From SFLA01 sp045595785 (GTDB lineage Bacteria > Bacillota > Clostridia > Oscillospirales > CAG-382): a stretch of DNA of 64,000 nucleotides. The notes under the pieces were generated by a model. It did not search any database. It was not told the DNA's origin and worked only from the letters and a program-made list of their open reading frames with translations. Of this stretch, positions 15,848 to 24,681 are shown piece by piece. The position numbers and the translations under genes are program-made. The first letter of the stretch is position 1, and every line of letters begins with the position of its first letter. The DNA lies in NCBI GenBank assembly GCA_045595785.1, contig JAZOBE010000015.1, positions 26,688 through 90,687 on the forward strand, read 5' to 3'.

Positions 15848-17557
15848 TTATTTGGAAGCTTCGTCGGAAACGTCCTTGGAGGTATCTTCCTTGGAGGTCT
15901 CGTTCTTGTCACCCTTGTTGGGAGTGTTGTTGTCCTTGGTGATGGTAGCCTTGGTGTAACCTTCAAGAGGCTTCCAATCGGTGATAAGGTTGGACTTAAG
16001 GTTGATGGTCTTGATAGTGTCCTTAGCGAACGCATCCTTCATAGCGGTGATATCAGCGATCTTGTTGCCGGAAAGGTTGATAGAGGTAACCTTCTTCTTG
16101 CTGCCGATCTTGGAGATATCGGAGATGCTGTTTTCGGAAAGGTCAATAGAGGTGAGCTTCTCAAGCTTTTCAATAGCAGCGATATCAGTAACCTTGCTGT
16201 TGTTGATAACCAGAGTGGTAAGCTCCTTCATACCTGCGATAACAGAAATGTCGCTTACGTTGGTGTAGCTGATGTTAAGGGACTCAAGCTTGGTCATATC
16301 CTTAAGCGCACTGATATCGGTGAGCTTTTCAGCCTTGTTGTCCTTATCGAATACCAGACCGAGAGTGGTAAGGTTCTTAAGCGAAGCGATGGGGGACAGG
16401 TCGATAATACCCTTGTTGCCGGAAAGGTCAAGACCTTCAAGAGTGGTAAGACCGGAAAGTGCAGAAAGGTCTGAAAGGTTGTTATCGGAAGCATCAAGAG
16501 TTTCAATAACGGGAGACTTAACGTCAATAGTCTTGATATCGTTATCGTTGATGTAGAGAGACTTAAGGTTCTTCAGGTTAAGAGAAACCTCGGTAAGCTT
16601 GTTGCCGGTAGCGGAAATGTTAACCAGCTTGGAGTTCTCGCTGAATGCGGGAAGCTTTTCAACCTTGTTGGAGGAGAACTCAAGAGTTTCAAGAGCAGTA
16701 AGCTTTTCTACGCCTGCAAGAGAGGTGAGAGAGTTGGTGCCAACGTAGAGACCGAGAAGCTTGGTAGCCTTATCAATACCTTCGATGGTGGTAAGCTTAC
16801 AGTTGGAAGCGTCAAGAACAAGGAGGTTATCAAAAGCATCGATACCTTCAAGGTTTGCAATGTTGGAGTATGCAACGCCGAGGTACTCAAGCTTGGTAAG
16901 AGCAGAAAGGTCGTTAAGGCTCTTAAGGTCATCGGGAACGATAGCGTTGTAAATGGTGGAAGCTGTAACGGAAGAGGTGGTTCCGGTAAGCTGAGAATAC
17001 ATATTTGCGATATAAGTGTTGTAGTTTATATCATAAGCGGTGCTGCTGTCGATAACGGAAAGCACGCGGAGGTTTGCAAACTTAACGATATCTGCAACAG
17101 TAGAGGGAGTTGCATATACCTGAACGGTATCAAACTTAGGCTCGTCGTGAGTGTGAGAAGTGTCGGATTCGTCGTGATCGTGTTCTTCCTCTTCCTCTTC
17201 TTCCTTCTCGTCATTCATAGTAACGGTGTTTTCGATGATATGATCGGCATAATCTGCTCTGCCCAGAGTAATATAGGGGATGGTAACAGTCTGATAACCG
17301 TAGTTGGGATCAGCCTGAACGTAGCAGGAAACTACCATTACTTCAAACTCTTCGAGGTCGCTTGCGTTAATAAAACGTGCGGGAGTTCCAAGTGCGTCTG
17401 CCAATGCACCTGCGAATACCTGATCTTCGAAATAGGTAGAACCGGAAAGGAATTTGTCAACAGCGATCCAAGCGATCATCGCAACAAGGATCACTGCCAA
17501 AGTAAGTGCGATTATCTGCACCACTTTTTTGTCGTTTTTCTTAAATATCTTGCTCAT
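15848..17557 (-). CDS. Membrane-anchored leucine-rich repeat protein with Glu/His-rich linker
   Basis: 569 residues. One N-terminal membrane segment (about 13-36) with no lipobox or cleavage motif, so it is probably a type II protein facing outward. A globular region follows (40-115), then a run of glutamates and a HDHDESDTSHTHDE stretch (117-140) that could bind metal. From about 210 to 530 there are about 14 leucine-rich repeats of internalin-like 21-22 residue type (LxxLxxLxLxxNxIxDIS). The C-terminus is a Lys/Asp/Ser-rich tail with no LPxTG. It is the last gene of the run from ftsE, 53 bases after the preceding unknown membrane gene. Ligand unknown. Confidence 0.85.
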   Translation of the reverse strand: MSKIFKKNDKKVVQIIALTLAVILVAMIAWIAVDKFLSGSTYFEDQVFAGALADALGTPARFINASDLEEFEVMVVSCYVQADPNYGYQTVTIPYITLGRADYADHIIENTVTMNDEKEEEEEEEHDHDESDTSHTHDEPKFDTVQVYATPSTVADIVKFANLRVLSVIDSSTAYDINYNTYIANMYSQLTGTTSSVTASTIYNAIVPDDLKSLNDLSALTKLEYLGVAYSNIANLEGIDAFDNLLVLDASNCKLTTIEGIDKATKLLGLYVGTNSLTSLAGVEKLTALETLEFSSNKVEKLPAFSENSKLVNISATGNKLTEVSLNLKNLKSLYINDNDIKTIDVKSPVIETLDASDNNLSDLSALSGLTTLEGLDLSGNKGIIDLSPIASLKNLTTLGLVFDKDNKAEKLTDISALKDMTKLESLNISYTNVSDISVIAGMKELTTLVINNSKVTDIAAIEKLEKLTSIDLSENSISDISKIGSKKKVTSINLSGNKIADITAMKDAFAKDTIKTINLKSNLITDWKPLEGYTKATITKDNNTPNKGDKNETSKEDTSKDVSDEASK

Positions 17558-17610
17558 TTTGTTTTTGGGCTCCTTTAAGGATTTTTTTATTATAATGAAA
17601 ATTTTATAAC

Positions 17611-18366
17611 CTATTTTTTGTATGCAAACATTTCGTTGAACAATTCTACGTTTGCGTTATACTCTTCCTTGCTCTTGCCCCACATCAATTCACCGCCGCT
17701 TACGTCGGGAAAACGGCGTATGCAAACGATGATATCTCCGGGCATGGAGGAAAAGCCGGGGAGAGAATGTATCGCCATATCTTTAAGATATACCGAATAT
17801 TCGTCTCTGGGGTTTTCGGGCATATTCGCTTGGTCCAGTACGGTATCAAGAGGGGCAAGCAATCCCATATCTGCGACTCTGTCGTAATAATACTCTTCAA
17901 TAATGTATATTACCGTATCGCCCATGGTTACTTCCAGATTAAACTGCTCAATAGTACCGCCGTCATCGTCGGCATTAATGATTATCTGTGAATACTCAAC
18001 GTCACGCGAAGGATCTGCCAGGATTATCTCCCCGTCAGAAACGTAATCGCTTTCCTCAAGAATAGGGTAATCGTGATATCTGGTTTTGGCGGAAATGCTG
18101 TTTACAATAACTATCTTCTCTCCGTCCTCGTTAAAATCAGGGATCATATCCTGCAGAGATTCCTGCAAAAGCTCCTGAACCGAAATGGAAAGATCCAGCG
18201 GGCCGACGTACAGAATGTTCGTGTCCGGCTCATCTTTTCTTACCATAGAGACAACAGAGAATATCAGCAGTACAATAACTGCCGCAATGCTTAGTATAAG
18301 CCACTTGTGGGACCACCACAAATGCTCTAACTTTAAGCGGAGTTCACTTTTGTTTTTTTCTTCCAT
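17611..18366 (-). CDS. Membrane-anchored protein of unknown function
   Basis: 251 residues. Short basic cytosolic N-terminus, one membrane segment (about 20-42, WLILSIAAVIVLLIFSVVSMV), then about 200 residues outside the cell. The outer part includes ILYVGPLDLSISVQELLQESL and YIIEEYYYDRVADMGLLAPL, loosely reminiscent of extracellular solute-binding folds, but I do not recognise a family. It begins three bases after the lysS stop, so it is translated from the same message, and it precedes the LRR protein. The pair may work together at the cell surface. Confidence 0.8.
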   Translation of the reverse strand: MEEKNKSELRLKLEHLWWSHKWLILSIAAVIVLLIFSVVSMVRKDEPDTNILYVGPLDLSISVQELLQESLQDMIPDFNEDGEKIVIVNSISAKTRYHDYPILEESDYVSDGEIILADPSRDVEYSQIIINADDDGGTIEQFNLEVTMGDTVIYIIEEYYYDRVADMGLLAPLDTVLDQANMPENPRDEYSVYLKDMAIHSLPGFSSMPGDIIVCIRRFPDVSGGELMWGKSKEEYNANVELFNEMFAYKK

Positions 18367-18369
18367 AAT

Positions 18370-19875
18370 TTATTTACTTTCGGGCTTCATGGTGGGGAAG
18401 AACAGTACGTCGCGTATAGCGGGACTGTCAGTAAGAAGCATTACCAGACGGTCAATACCGTATCCGATACCGCCCGTGGGAGGCATACCCAATTCAAGTG
18501 CGTAAAGGAAGTCCTCGTCAGTGGTGTTGGCTTCCTCATCGCCCTGGGCAAGCAATGCTTCCTGCGCCTTGAAGCGCTCGCGCTGGTCAATGGGATCATT
18601 AAGCTCGGAATATGCATTACACATTTCCCAACCGTTCATGAACATTTCAAAACGCTCAACGTAATCGGGATTACCGGGCTTTTTCTTGGTAAGAGGAGAA
18701 ATCTCAATAGGATGGTCCATTACGAAGGTAGGCTGTATAAGATGCTCTTCAACAAATTCTTCAAAGAACAGGTTAAGAATATCGCCCTTCAGATGACGCT
18801 CTTCATACTCAACGTGATGCTCCTTTGCAACGGCACGCGCCTGCTCAAGAGTGGTTATCTCGTTAAAATCAACGCCGGAGTACTTCTTTACTGCGTCTAC
18901 CATAGTGATACGCTCAAAGGGCTTGCCCAGATCCATTTCCACACCGTTGTATGTAATGGTAGTAGTGCCGAGCACTTCCTGCGCAACGTAACGGAACATA
19001 TTCTCGGTAAGATCCATCATACCGTGATAATCGGTATAAGCCTGATAAAGCTCCATAAGAGTAAACTCAGGGTTGTGTCTGGTATCCAGACCCTCGTTAC
19101 GGAAAACTCTGCCTATCTCGTAAACCTTTTCCATGCCGCCTACTATAAGACGCTTAAGATAAAGCTCAAGAGAAATACGAAGCTTGATATCAAGGTCAAG
19201 TGCATTAAAGTGAGTGTTAAAGGGTCTTGCCGCCGCACCGCCTGCGTTGGACACGAGCATAGGAGTCTCAACCTCCATAAAGCCCTGTCCGTCAAGATAC
19301 TTGCGGATCGCGCTTATTATCTTGGAACGGTTGATAAAGGTCTGCTTTACGTCTCCGTTCATAATAAGGTCAACGTAACGCTGACGGTATCTCATATCGG
19401 TATTGGTAAGACCGTGGTATTTTTCGGGAAGGATCTGCAAGCTCTTGGAGAGGAGGGTTATCTTGGTTGCGTGGATAGATGTCTCGCCGGTCTTGGTTAC
19501 GAAAACTTCGCCCTCGATACCGATAATATCGCCGATATCAAGCTTTTTGAACTGTTTGTACTCTTCCTCGCCGATACTGTCTCTTGCCACGTAGGACTGG
19601 ATAGTGCCCTGCAGGTCCTGAATATTGCAGAAGGATGCCTTACCCATAACGCGCTTGGACATCATTCGTCCAGCAACGGAGACCTTCTTGCCTTCATAAG
19701 AAGCAAGATCGTTCTTTATCTGTGTGCTATGGTGGGTCTGGTCATACTTTGTTATCTCAAAAGGGTCATTGCCGCTCGCCTGCAGCTCTGCAAGCTTTTC
19801 ACGGCGGACACGGATAAGTTCGTTTACGTTAACGGTGCTTTCTCCGCCTTGAGCCTTTACGTTTTCGTTTTCCAT
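18370..19875 (-). CDS. lysS: Lysyl-tRNA synthetase, class II
   Basis: 501-residue enzyme that charges tRNA-Lys. N-terminal OB-fold anticodon-binding domain (about 60-165). Class II motif 1 is in the ETPMLVSNAGGAAARPF region, motif 2 FRNEGLDTRHNPEFTLMELYQAY, and motif 3 GMPPTGGIGYGIDRLVMLLT. It starts eight bases after greA. The greA-lysS order is common in Firmicutes. No T-box leader is present because the gene is internal to an operon. Confidence 0.98.
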   Translation of the reverse strand: MENENVKAQGGESTVNVNELIRVRREKLAELQASGNDPFEITKYDQTHHSTQIKNDLASYEGKKVSVAGRMMSKRVMGKASFCNIQDLQGTIQSYVARDSIGEEEYKQFKKLDIGDIIGIEGEVFVTKTGETSIHATKITLLSKSLQILPEKYHGLTNTDMRYRQRYVDLIMNGDVKQTFINRSKIISAIRKYLDGQGFMEVETPMLVSNAGGAAARPFNTHFNALDLDIKLRISLELYLKRLIVGGMEKVYEIGRVFRNEGLDTRHNPEFTLMELYQAYTDYHGMMDLTENMFRYVAQEVLGTTTITYNGVEMDLGKPFERITMVDAVKKYSGVDFNEITTLEQARAVAKEHHVEYEERHLKGDILNLFFEEFVEEHLIQPTFVMDHPIEISPLTKKKPGNPDYVERFEMFMNGWEMCNAYSELNDPIDQRERFKAQEALLAQGDEEANTTDEDFLYALELGMPPTGGIGYGIDRLVMLLTDSPAIRDVLFFPTMKPESK

Positions 19876-19883
19876 ATTTTCAC

Positions 19884-20357
19884 CTACTTGGATATGGACA
19901 TTACGGTATACTTAACGATACCGCCGGGGGTCTCAACGTTGATAGAATCGCCTACGCGCTGACCGAGAAGTGTCTTACCAAGAGGGCAGTCATCAGAGAT
20001 CTTGCCTTCAAGAGGGTCGGATTCGGTAGAACCAACTATACGGTATTCTTCCTCCTGCTCGGTAGCAAGGTTGTAGATCTTTACAGAGTTACCAACGCTT
20101 ACCTTATCGGTTTTAATGTCCTTGTCATCAAGGATTGTTGCATTTTCGAGGGTTACCTCAAGCATAGCGATACGGCTTTCGATTTCCGCTTGCTCGTTCT
20201 TTGCCTCATCGTATTCGCTGTTTTCGGAAAGGTCGCCGAAGGAGCGTGCCCTTTGAATAGCCATAGCAACTTCTTTACGCTTTACTGTTTTAAGATGCTC
20301 CAGCTCGTGCTCAAGCTTCTGGTAGCCTTCCTTGGATACAAAAATCTGCTTTGCCAT
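19884..20357 (-). CDS. greA: Transcription elongation factor GreA
   Basis: 157 residues, the standard length. It enters the RNA polymerase secondary channel and promotes cleavage of backtracked RNA. N-terminal coiled coil with the acidic tip (about 10-75, ARSFGDLSENSEYDEAKNEQA), then the FKBP-like domain ending in GETPGGIVKYTVMSISK-type sequence. The ATG at 20357 is preceded by AAGAGG. It sits between the S41 protease and lysS in the same direction. Confidence 0.97.
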   Translation of the reverse strand: MAKQIFVSKEGYQKLEHELEHLKTVKRKEVAMAIQRARSFGDLSENSEYDEAKNEQAEIESRIAMLEVTLENATILDDKDIKTDKVSVGNSVKIYNLATEQEEEYRIVGSTESDPLEGKISDDCPLGKTLLGQRVGDSINVETPGGIVKYTVMSISK

Positions 20358-20383
20358 TTTGTTACCTCTTAATATATGTGAAA

Positions 20384-21610
20384 TTATTTTTTATCTTCGT
20401 TTTTAACTGCTTTAACTGCTTTCAGCGCCTTCTGAAGCTGAACGTCCTCTTCGTCGGTCATCTGGTAGTATTTGTTTGCAATCTCCTCAGGCAGGTCAAT
20501 CTCAATATCGGGGACAATGCCTATACCCTCATAGTTAACACCGCAGGGAGGATTATAGAAATAAGTGGAAATTCTTACACCGCTTCCGTCCTCAAGGGTG
20601 ATAAGACTCTGCATCTCGCCCTTGCCATAGGTGGTAGTTCCTACGGTTACCGCCATATCGTAATCACGTAAAGCAGCGGTAAACAGCTCTGCCGCAGATG
20701 CGGTATTACCGTTAATAAGCACTGCCATAGGCGCATCGAGGGACTCTTTATCGGTAGAGGAGAAGGTTTGAATTACAGTTCCGTTTTTATCGCTGGCGGT
20801 AAGAATGGTTCCCTTGGGGAGAAGCATATCCAAAACCTCAACAATTGCATTAAGGTCTCCGCCGCCGTTATTACGCATATCAAATACGTAGTATTTTACG
20901 TTGTCCTTCTTTGCGCTCTCAAGCGCCTTGCGGAAATCGTCTGCCGTGGTCTGGGTGAACTGAAGCACCTCAATAACCGCAGTATCGTCTATACATCTGT
21001 AGAAAACGCTGACATTCTCGACCTTTCTTCTGGTCATTGTAACGTCCTTGCTTTCGCCGTTACGGAGTATCTTCAAAGTAACGGATGTGCCCGCCTCACC
21101 TTTAACGGCGTTAACAGCCTTGAAATACGTTTCTTCGGAAACCGCAACGTCTTCAACCTGTGTGATAATATCACCCACAAGCAGACCTGCTTCCATAGCG
21201 GGGGAATCGGGGAACACGGTTATAATATAAATACCGCCGGTCTCCGCATCAAAGGAGACCTGCACGCCGATACCCACATAGCTTCCTTCGGATGTGGACA
21301 GATATTCTGCCATTTCCTCGGAGGTGTGGTACATAGTGTATTTATCGCCCAGCGCCGCAAGATATGCGGAGCATACCGCGTCGGAAAGGGCTTCTTCATC
21401 TATATCGCCAACAAAGTAATCCTTTGCAATCTTTTCAATTTCGCTTAGTTTAGCATACATTCCTTCGTATTCGGCGCTGCTTCCGCCCTTCAGGGATGCT
21501 ATTTCATCTCTGTAGGCAATATTCAGCGCGGTAGAGGTGGCAAGATAGGTTACTGCACACAGCACCAGTGCCACTGCGATACTTATCCAAAGCGAAACTT
21601 TTTTGTTCAT
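20384..21610 (-). CDS. S41 family C-terminal processing protease (CtpA-like)
   Basis: 408 residues. One N-terminal membrane segment (about 7-29), so anchored with the catalytic part outside. A PDZ domain (about 95-185; GIGVQVSFDAETGGIYIITVFPDSPAMEAGLLVGDII) is followed by the S41 core. The catalytic Ser lies in NGNTASAAELF and the Lys in TTTYGKGEMQ. Such proteases trim secreted or membrane proteins and can control murein hydrolases. Here it directly follows an M23 murein hydrolase activator and ftsEX, which fits a role in cell-wall cleavage during division. There is an adequate Shine-Dalgarno before ATG 21610. Confidence 0.94.
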   Translation of the reverse strand: MNKKVSLWISIAVALVLCAVTYLATSTALNIAYRDEIASLKGGSSAEYEGMYAKLSEIEKIAKDYFVGDIDEEALSDAVCSAYLAALGDKYTMYHTSEEMAEYLSTSEGSYVGIGVQVSFDAETGGIYIITVFPDSPAMEAGLLVGDIITQVEDVAVSEETYFKAVNAVKGEAGTSVTLKILRNGESKDVTMTRRKVENVSVFYRCIDDTAVIEVLQFTQTTADDFRKALESAKKDNVKYYVFDMRNNGGGDLNAIVEVLDMLLPKGTILTASDKNGTVIQTFSSTDKESLDAPMAVLINGNTASAAELFTAALRDYDMAVTVGTTTYGKGEMQSLITLEDGSGVRISTYFYNPPCGVNYEGIGIVPDIEIDLPEEIANKYYQMTDEEDVQLQKALKAVKAVKNEDKK

Positions 21611-21643
21611 GCGTTTATTACCTCATTAACAAGTGCGGGAAAA

Positions 21644-22945
21644 TTATTTTTTTCTGGGGTCTTCTGCGGGGTAGAATTTCTTTACGTAATATCCGTCGGG
21701 CAGATAATTGTCGGGGTTAAGGTAAGAGCCGTTAACCAAAACGGAAAAATGCAGATGGTTTCCGGTAGAATCACCGGTAGAACCTACTTTTCCTATCTGC
21801 TGTCCGCGTTTAACGTTGTCACCAACCTTTACGGCAAGGGAGTTCTTTTGCATGTGCGCGTAAAGGGAGGATACGCCTTCTCCGTGGTAAATAACTACGT
21901 AATATCCGTAGCTGTTATGCCATTTTGCGGTGGTTACCACGCCGTCGCATACTGCAAGCACTGCGTTGCCGCCGCCTGCCGCAATATCAAGACCGCTGTG
22001 GTGTTTATATCCTCTTCCCAGAGGGTCGTCACGCCATCCGAAATAAGAGGTTATGTAATACCATACGCCGGATTTAAGGGGCCAGCCGAAAGCGGAAAGA
22101 TTGTTCTGGTAGTTAAGAATTGCTTCCTTTGCCGCGTCTATGGCTTCCTTAAGTATCTCTGCAGCGTCAGCAAGCTCTTTTGCCTGCTTTTCTGCTTCCT
22201 GCTCCCGAAGTATCTGCAGATCATAGGTCTCTTCAAGCTCTTTTTTCAAAGCATCCATTTGTGCTTGCTTTTCATCAATTTCTGCCTGCTGCTCGTCAAG
22301 CATATCGGTGTAATAGGAAAGGTTGTCCAGTGCGGAATTGTACTGGTCCTGCAGGGAATGAAGCTCATTTTCTATTTTTTCAAGAGCTTGCGCAATAGTA
22401 TCATTATACTCAATTATGTTGTCGAAATACTGCACACGGGAAAGAAACTGTTCAAAATCTTTACTGTTAAGCAATATTTCCACGTTGGTGTTGGAGCCGT
22501 TTTCATACTTGTATCTGAGAACGATGGCATACAGCTCAAGAGTTTCCTCCAGCTTGCCGTTCTGCTCGTCAATAAGAGACTGGTAGTAGTCCTGTCTCTC
22601 CTTGTACGCATCAAGCAGATAACGGGTTATCTCCATCTCGGCGTTTATATACTCCTGCTCTTCCTCAAGAATGCTGTACTGAAGGTCCAATTCCTGAAGC
22701 TTGCTGGTAGTCTCGCCCAACTGCTTAAGATATTCCTGTCTGCGTTTTTCAGCCGCCTTGCGCTCCGCTTCCTTAGCGTTATACTTTTGCTGTGCGGCTT
22801 CAAGCTCTTTTTCAAGATCTTCGAAAGTCTTTGCATCTGCTTCGGTAACGGCAACAGAAGGTGCCTCGCAAAAAGCGGGAAGCAGCATTGCAAAAGCAAG
22901 CAGCAGACATACGAAAAATGTTTTTTTAAGATAATAACGTTTCAT
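21644..22945 (-). CDS. Murein hydrolase activator/endopeptidase, M23 (EnvC-like)
   Basis: 433 residues from ATG 22945. That start is chosen because it gives a clean signal peptide (MKRYYLKKTFFVCLLLAFAMLLPAFCEA), whereas the longer frame begins inside ftsX. A long coiled coil (about 35-265) has the EnvC/PcsB layout, followed by a C-terminal LytM/M23 domain. The zinc motifs HHSGLDIAA (His and Asp) and HLHF are both intact, so unlike EnvC it may be catalytic itself. FtsEX proteins drive such coiled-coil partners by ATP hydrolysis. The ftsX stop is 20 bases upstream. Confidence 0.93.
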   Translation of the reverse strand: MKRYYLKKTFFVCLLLAFAMLLPAFCEAPSVAVTEADAKTFEDLEKELEAAQQKYNAKEAERKAAEKRRQEYLKQLGETTSKLQELDLQYSILEEEQEYINAEMEITRYLLDAYKERQDYYQSLIDEQNGKLEETLELYAIVLRYKYENGSNTNVEILLNSKDFEQFLSRVQYFDNIIEYNDTIAQALEKIENELHSLQDQYNSALDNLSYYTDMLDEQQAEIDEKQAQMDALKKELEETYDLQILREQEAEKQAKELADAAEILKEAIDAAKEAILNYQNNLSAFGWPLKSGVWYYITSYFGWRDDPLGRGYKHHSGLDIAAGGGNAVLAVCDGVVTTAKWHNSYGYYVVIYHGEGVSSLYAHMQKNSLAVKVGDNVKRGQQIGKVGSTGDSTGNHLHFSVLVNGSYLNPDNYLPDGYYVKKFYPAEDPRKK

Positions 22946-22965
22946 AAATATAGATAAGGTCTCCG

Positions 22966-23940
22966 TTAAACCTTCAGATACTTCCTTATGGAAATAAGAC
23001 TTCCTACCAGACCTGCGTAAACACCTATGATAGCAAACGCTGCGGCAATAAACCAAACGTATTCGCTGAAGGGTGCAATAGTTATCGCTTCAAAACGGCG
23101 TACAACACCGCTTATTACCTGAGAATACAAATAATATTCAATTCCCAGCGCAATAGCCGCAGATACAAGACCTACCGTAACGCTCTCAATAACGAAAGGA
23201 GTGCGTATAAAGGAGTTGGTTGCGCCAACATAGCGCATTATCTGTATCTCCTCACGGCGGGAGTGCAGTCCCAGTCTGGTGGAGTTTATTATAATAAATA
23301 AGGAAACTACAAACAAAGCTATCAACAGCCACAACGCAACGGTAGTAAGAACACCCTTGATGTTGGTAAGACTGTCATACAGCTCAATGTCCTCTTTGAT
23401 ATTCTCTTCCGCAAAGCCCATTTCTTCAATAGCTTTCTTTATGTAACGGATATTTTCGGTATCCGTCTCGGATTCAAAGGTTATGCGGTAAGAGGCGCGG
23501 AGAGGATTGTTCGTCTCCGCATCAAACCATTTCAGGAATTCTGCGTCTGCACCTTCGGAATTTTTGAATTCCTCAAAGGCTTCTTCCTTGCTCATATAAG
23601 ACACTTCCACAACGTGCTCAAGTGCTTTTATGGCGTTAATGGTCTTTTCGTCGTATTCGTAAATATTGTATTCCGATTTTTCGGTCTCTTCGGTATCGCT
23701 TACGTCTGCGTCTGTGCTTTCTTCGCTTTCAGGTGCATCGTCCAGCCAGACTATCATTTTATTAACCTCATCCAAGGCTTTGAAATTACGGTTAATATTA
23801 TCGATCACCAAAGCAAACGTTCCCGTAACTACCATACAGCAAATAAGCACCAGCATACTTGCGGTAGTCATTACCGGATTGCGGAATATTCCTTTTATGC
23901 CTTGTCCCACGTGGTAGAAAAAGGTGCTGAATAATCTCAT
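22966..23940 (-). CDS. ftsX: Cell division ABC transporter permease FtsX
   Basis: 324 residues. Four membrane segments: one near the N-terminus (about 21-43) and three in the C-terminal half. The large outer loop has an acidic Asp/Glu/Ser-rich insert (SEESTDADVSDTEETEKSE) absent from most relatives. The end matches the FtsX MacB-like domain (LGLHSRREEIQIMRYVGATNSFIRTPFVIES). With FtsE it transmits ATP hydrolysis to a murein hydrolase outside, here most likely the M23 protein encoded next. Its ATG shares a base with the ftsE stop (TAATG). Confidence 0.96.
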   Translation of the reverse strand: MRLFSTFFYHVGQGIKGIFRNPVMTTASMLVLICCMVVTGTFALVIDNINRNFKALDEVNKMIVWLDDAPESEESTDADVSDTEETEKSEYNIYEYDEKTINAIKALEHVVEVSYMSKEEAFEEFKNSEGADAEFLKWFDAETNNPLRASYRITFESETDTENIRYIKKAIEEMGFAEENIKEDIELYDSLTNIKGVLTTVALWLLIALFVVSLFIIINSTRLGLHSRREEIQIMRYVGATNSFIRTPFVIESVTVGLVSAAIALGIEYYLYSQVISGVVRRFEAITIAPFSEYVWFIAAAFAIIGVYAGLVGSLISIRKYLKV

Positions 23941-24659
23941 TACTCGTTACCTCCTTCACTGGCAGGTGCGCTCTCGCTCTTTTCGGCAACCTGAACGGCA
24001 GGCTTGTCGCTCTTAATATGACCGTTTTCGATGGTAATAACTCGCTTGTTGTAATAATTAACCAGATTATGGTCGTGAGTTACAACAATAACCGTTTTAT
24101 CCATCTTGTTTATACGCATAAGCAGGTCAAATATCTCTCTGCTCATCTTAGGGTCAATGTTACCGGTAGGCTCGTCCGCAATAATAACGTCAGGATTGTT
24201 GACCAGCGCTCTCGCAATAGCGATACGCTGTCTCTCACCGCCGGACATCTTTTCGGGATAGCTTTTTGCACGGTTTGCCAGACCTACAAGGCTAAGCACG
24301 TGAGGCACGCGTTTTTTAATAACCGAAGGTCTTTCACCAACCACGCGCATTGCAAACGCCACGTTTTCATATACGGTCTTGTTGTCAAACAAGCGGAAAT
24401 CCTGGAACACCACACCCATGGAACGGCGCAGCTTGGGTATTTTATATTTTCTCAGGCGATGAAGCTTGAAATTGTTAACGTACAACTCGCCGTCAGAAAC
24501 CTTTTCCTCTGCCAGAAGCAGCTTTGTCAGCGTAGTCTTACCTGCGCCGGACTGACCGACGATAAAGACGAACTCCTTGTCGCCTATAGTGAGATCCACG
24601 TTACGCAAAGCGGCATTGCCGTCAGGGTATATCATGGATACGTTTTTGAATTCTATCAT
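23940..24659 (-). CDS. ftsE: Cell division ATP-binding protein FtsE
   Basis: 239-residue ABC ATPase. Walker A GQSGAGKTT, signature MSGGERQRIAIARAL, Walker B DVIIADEPTGNID and switch His in VVTHDHNLV. The opening MIEFKNVSMIYPDGNAALRNV is typical of FtsE. A short charged C-terminal tail (EKSESAPASEGGNE) is extra. Partner of FtsX at the division site. It lies 22 bases downstream of the frameshifted CdaR-like gene. Confidence 0.97.
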   Translation of the reverse strand: MIEFKNVSMIYPDGNAALRNVDLTIGDKEFVFIVGQSGAGKTTLTKLLLAEEKVSDGELYVNNFKLHRLRKYKIPKLRRSMGVVFQDFRLFDNKTVYENVAFAMRVVGERPSVIKKRVPHVLSLVGLANRAKSYPEKMSGGERQRIAIARALVNNPDVIIADEPTGNIDPKMSREIFDLLMRINKMDKTVIVVTHDHNLVNYYNKRVITIENGHIKSDKPAVQVAEKSESAPASEGGNE

Positions 24660-24681
24660 AATATAATCATCACTCCGGTGA

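Noticed and set aside
18712..19962. 416-codon open frame opposite lysS
   Set aside because: It arises from codon use of lysS on the other strand; the lysS frame is certain.
22946..23056. N-terminal extension of the M23 gene
   Set aside because: It lies in ftsX; the signal peptide begins at ATG 22945.
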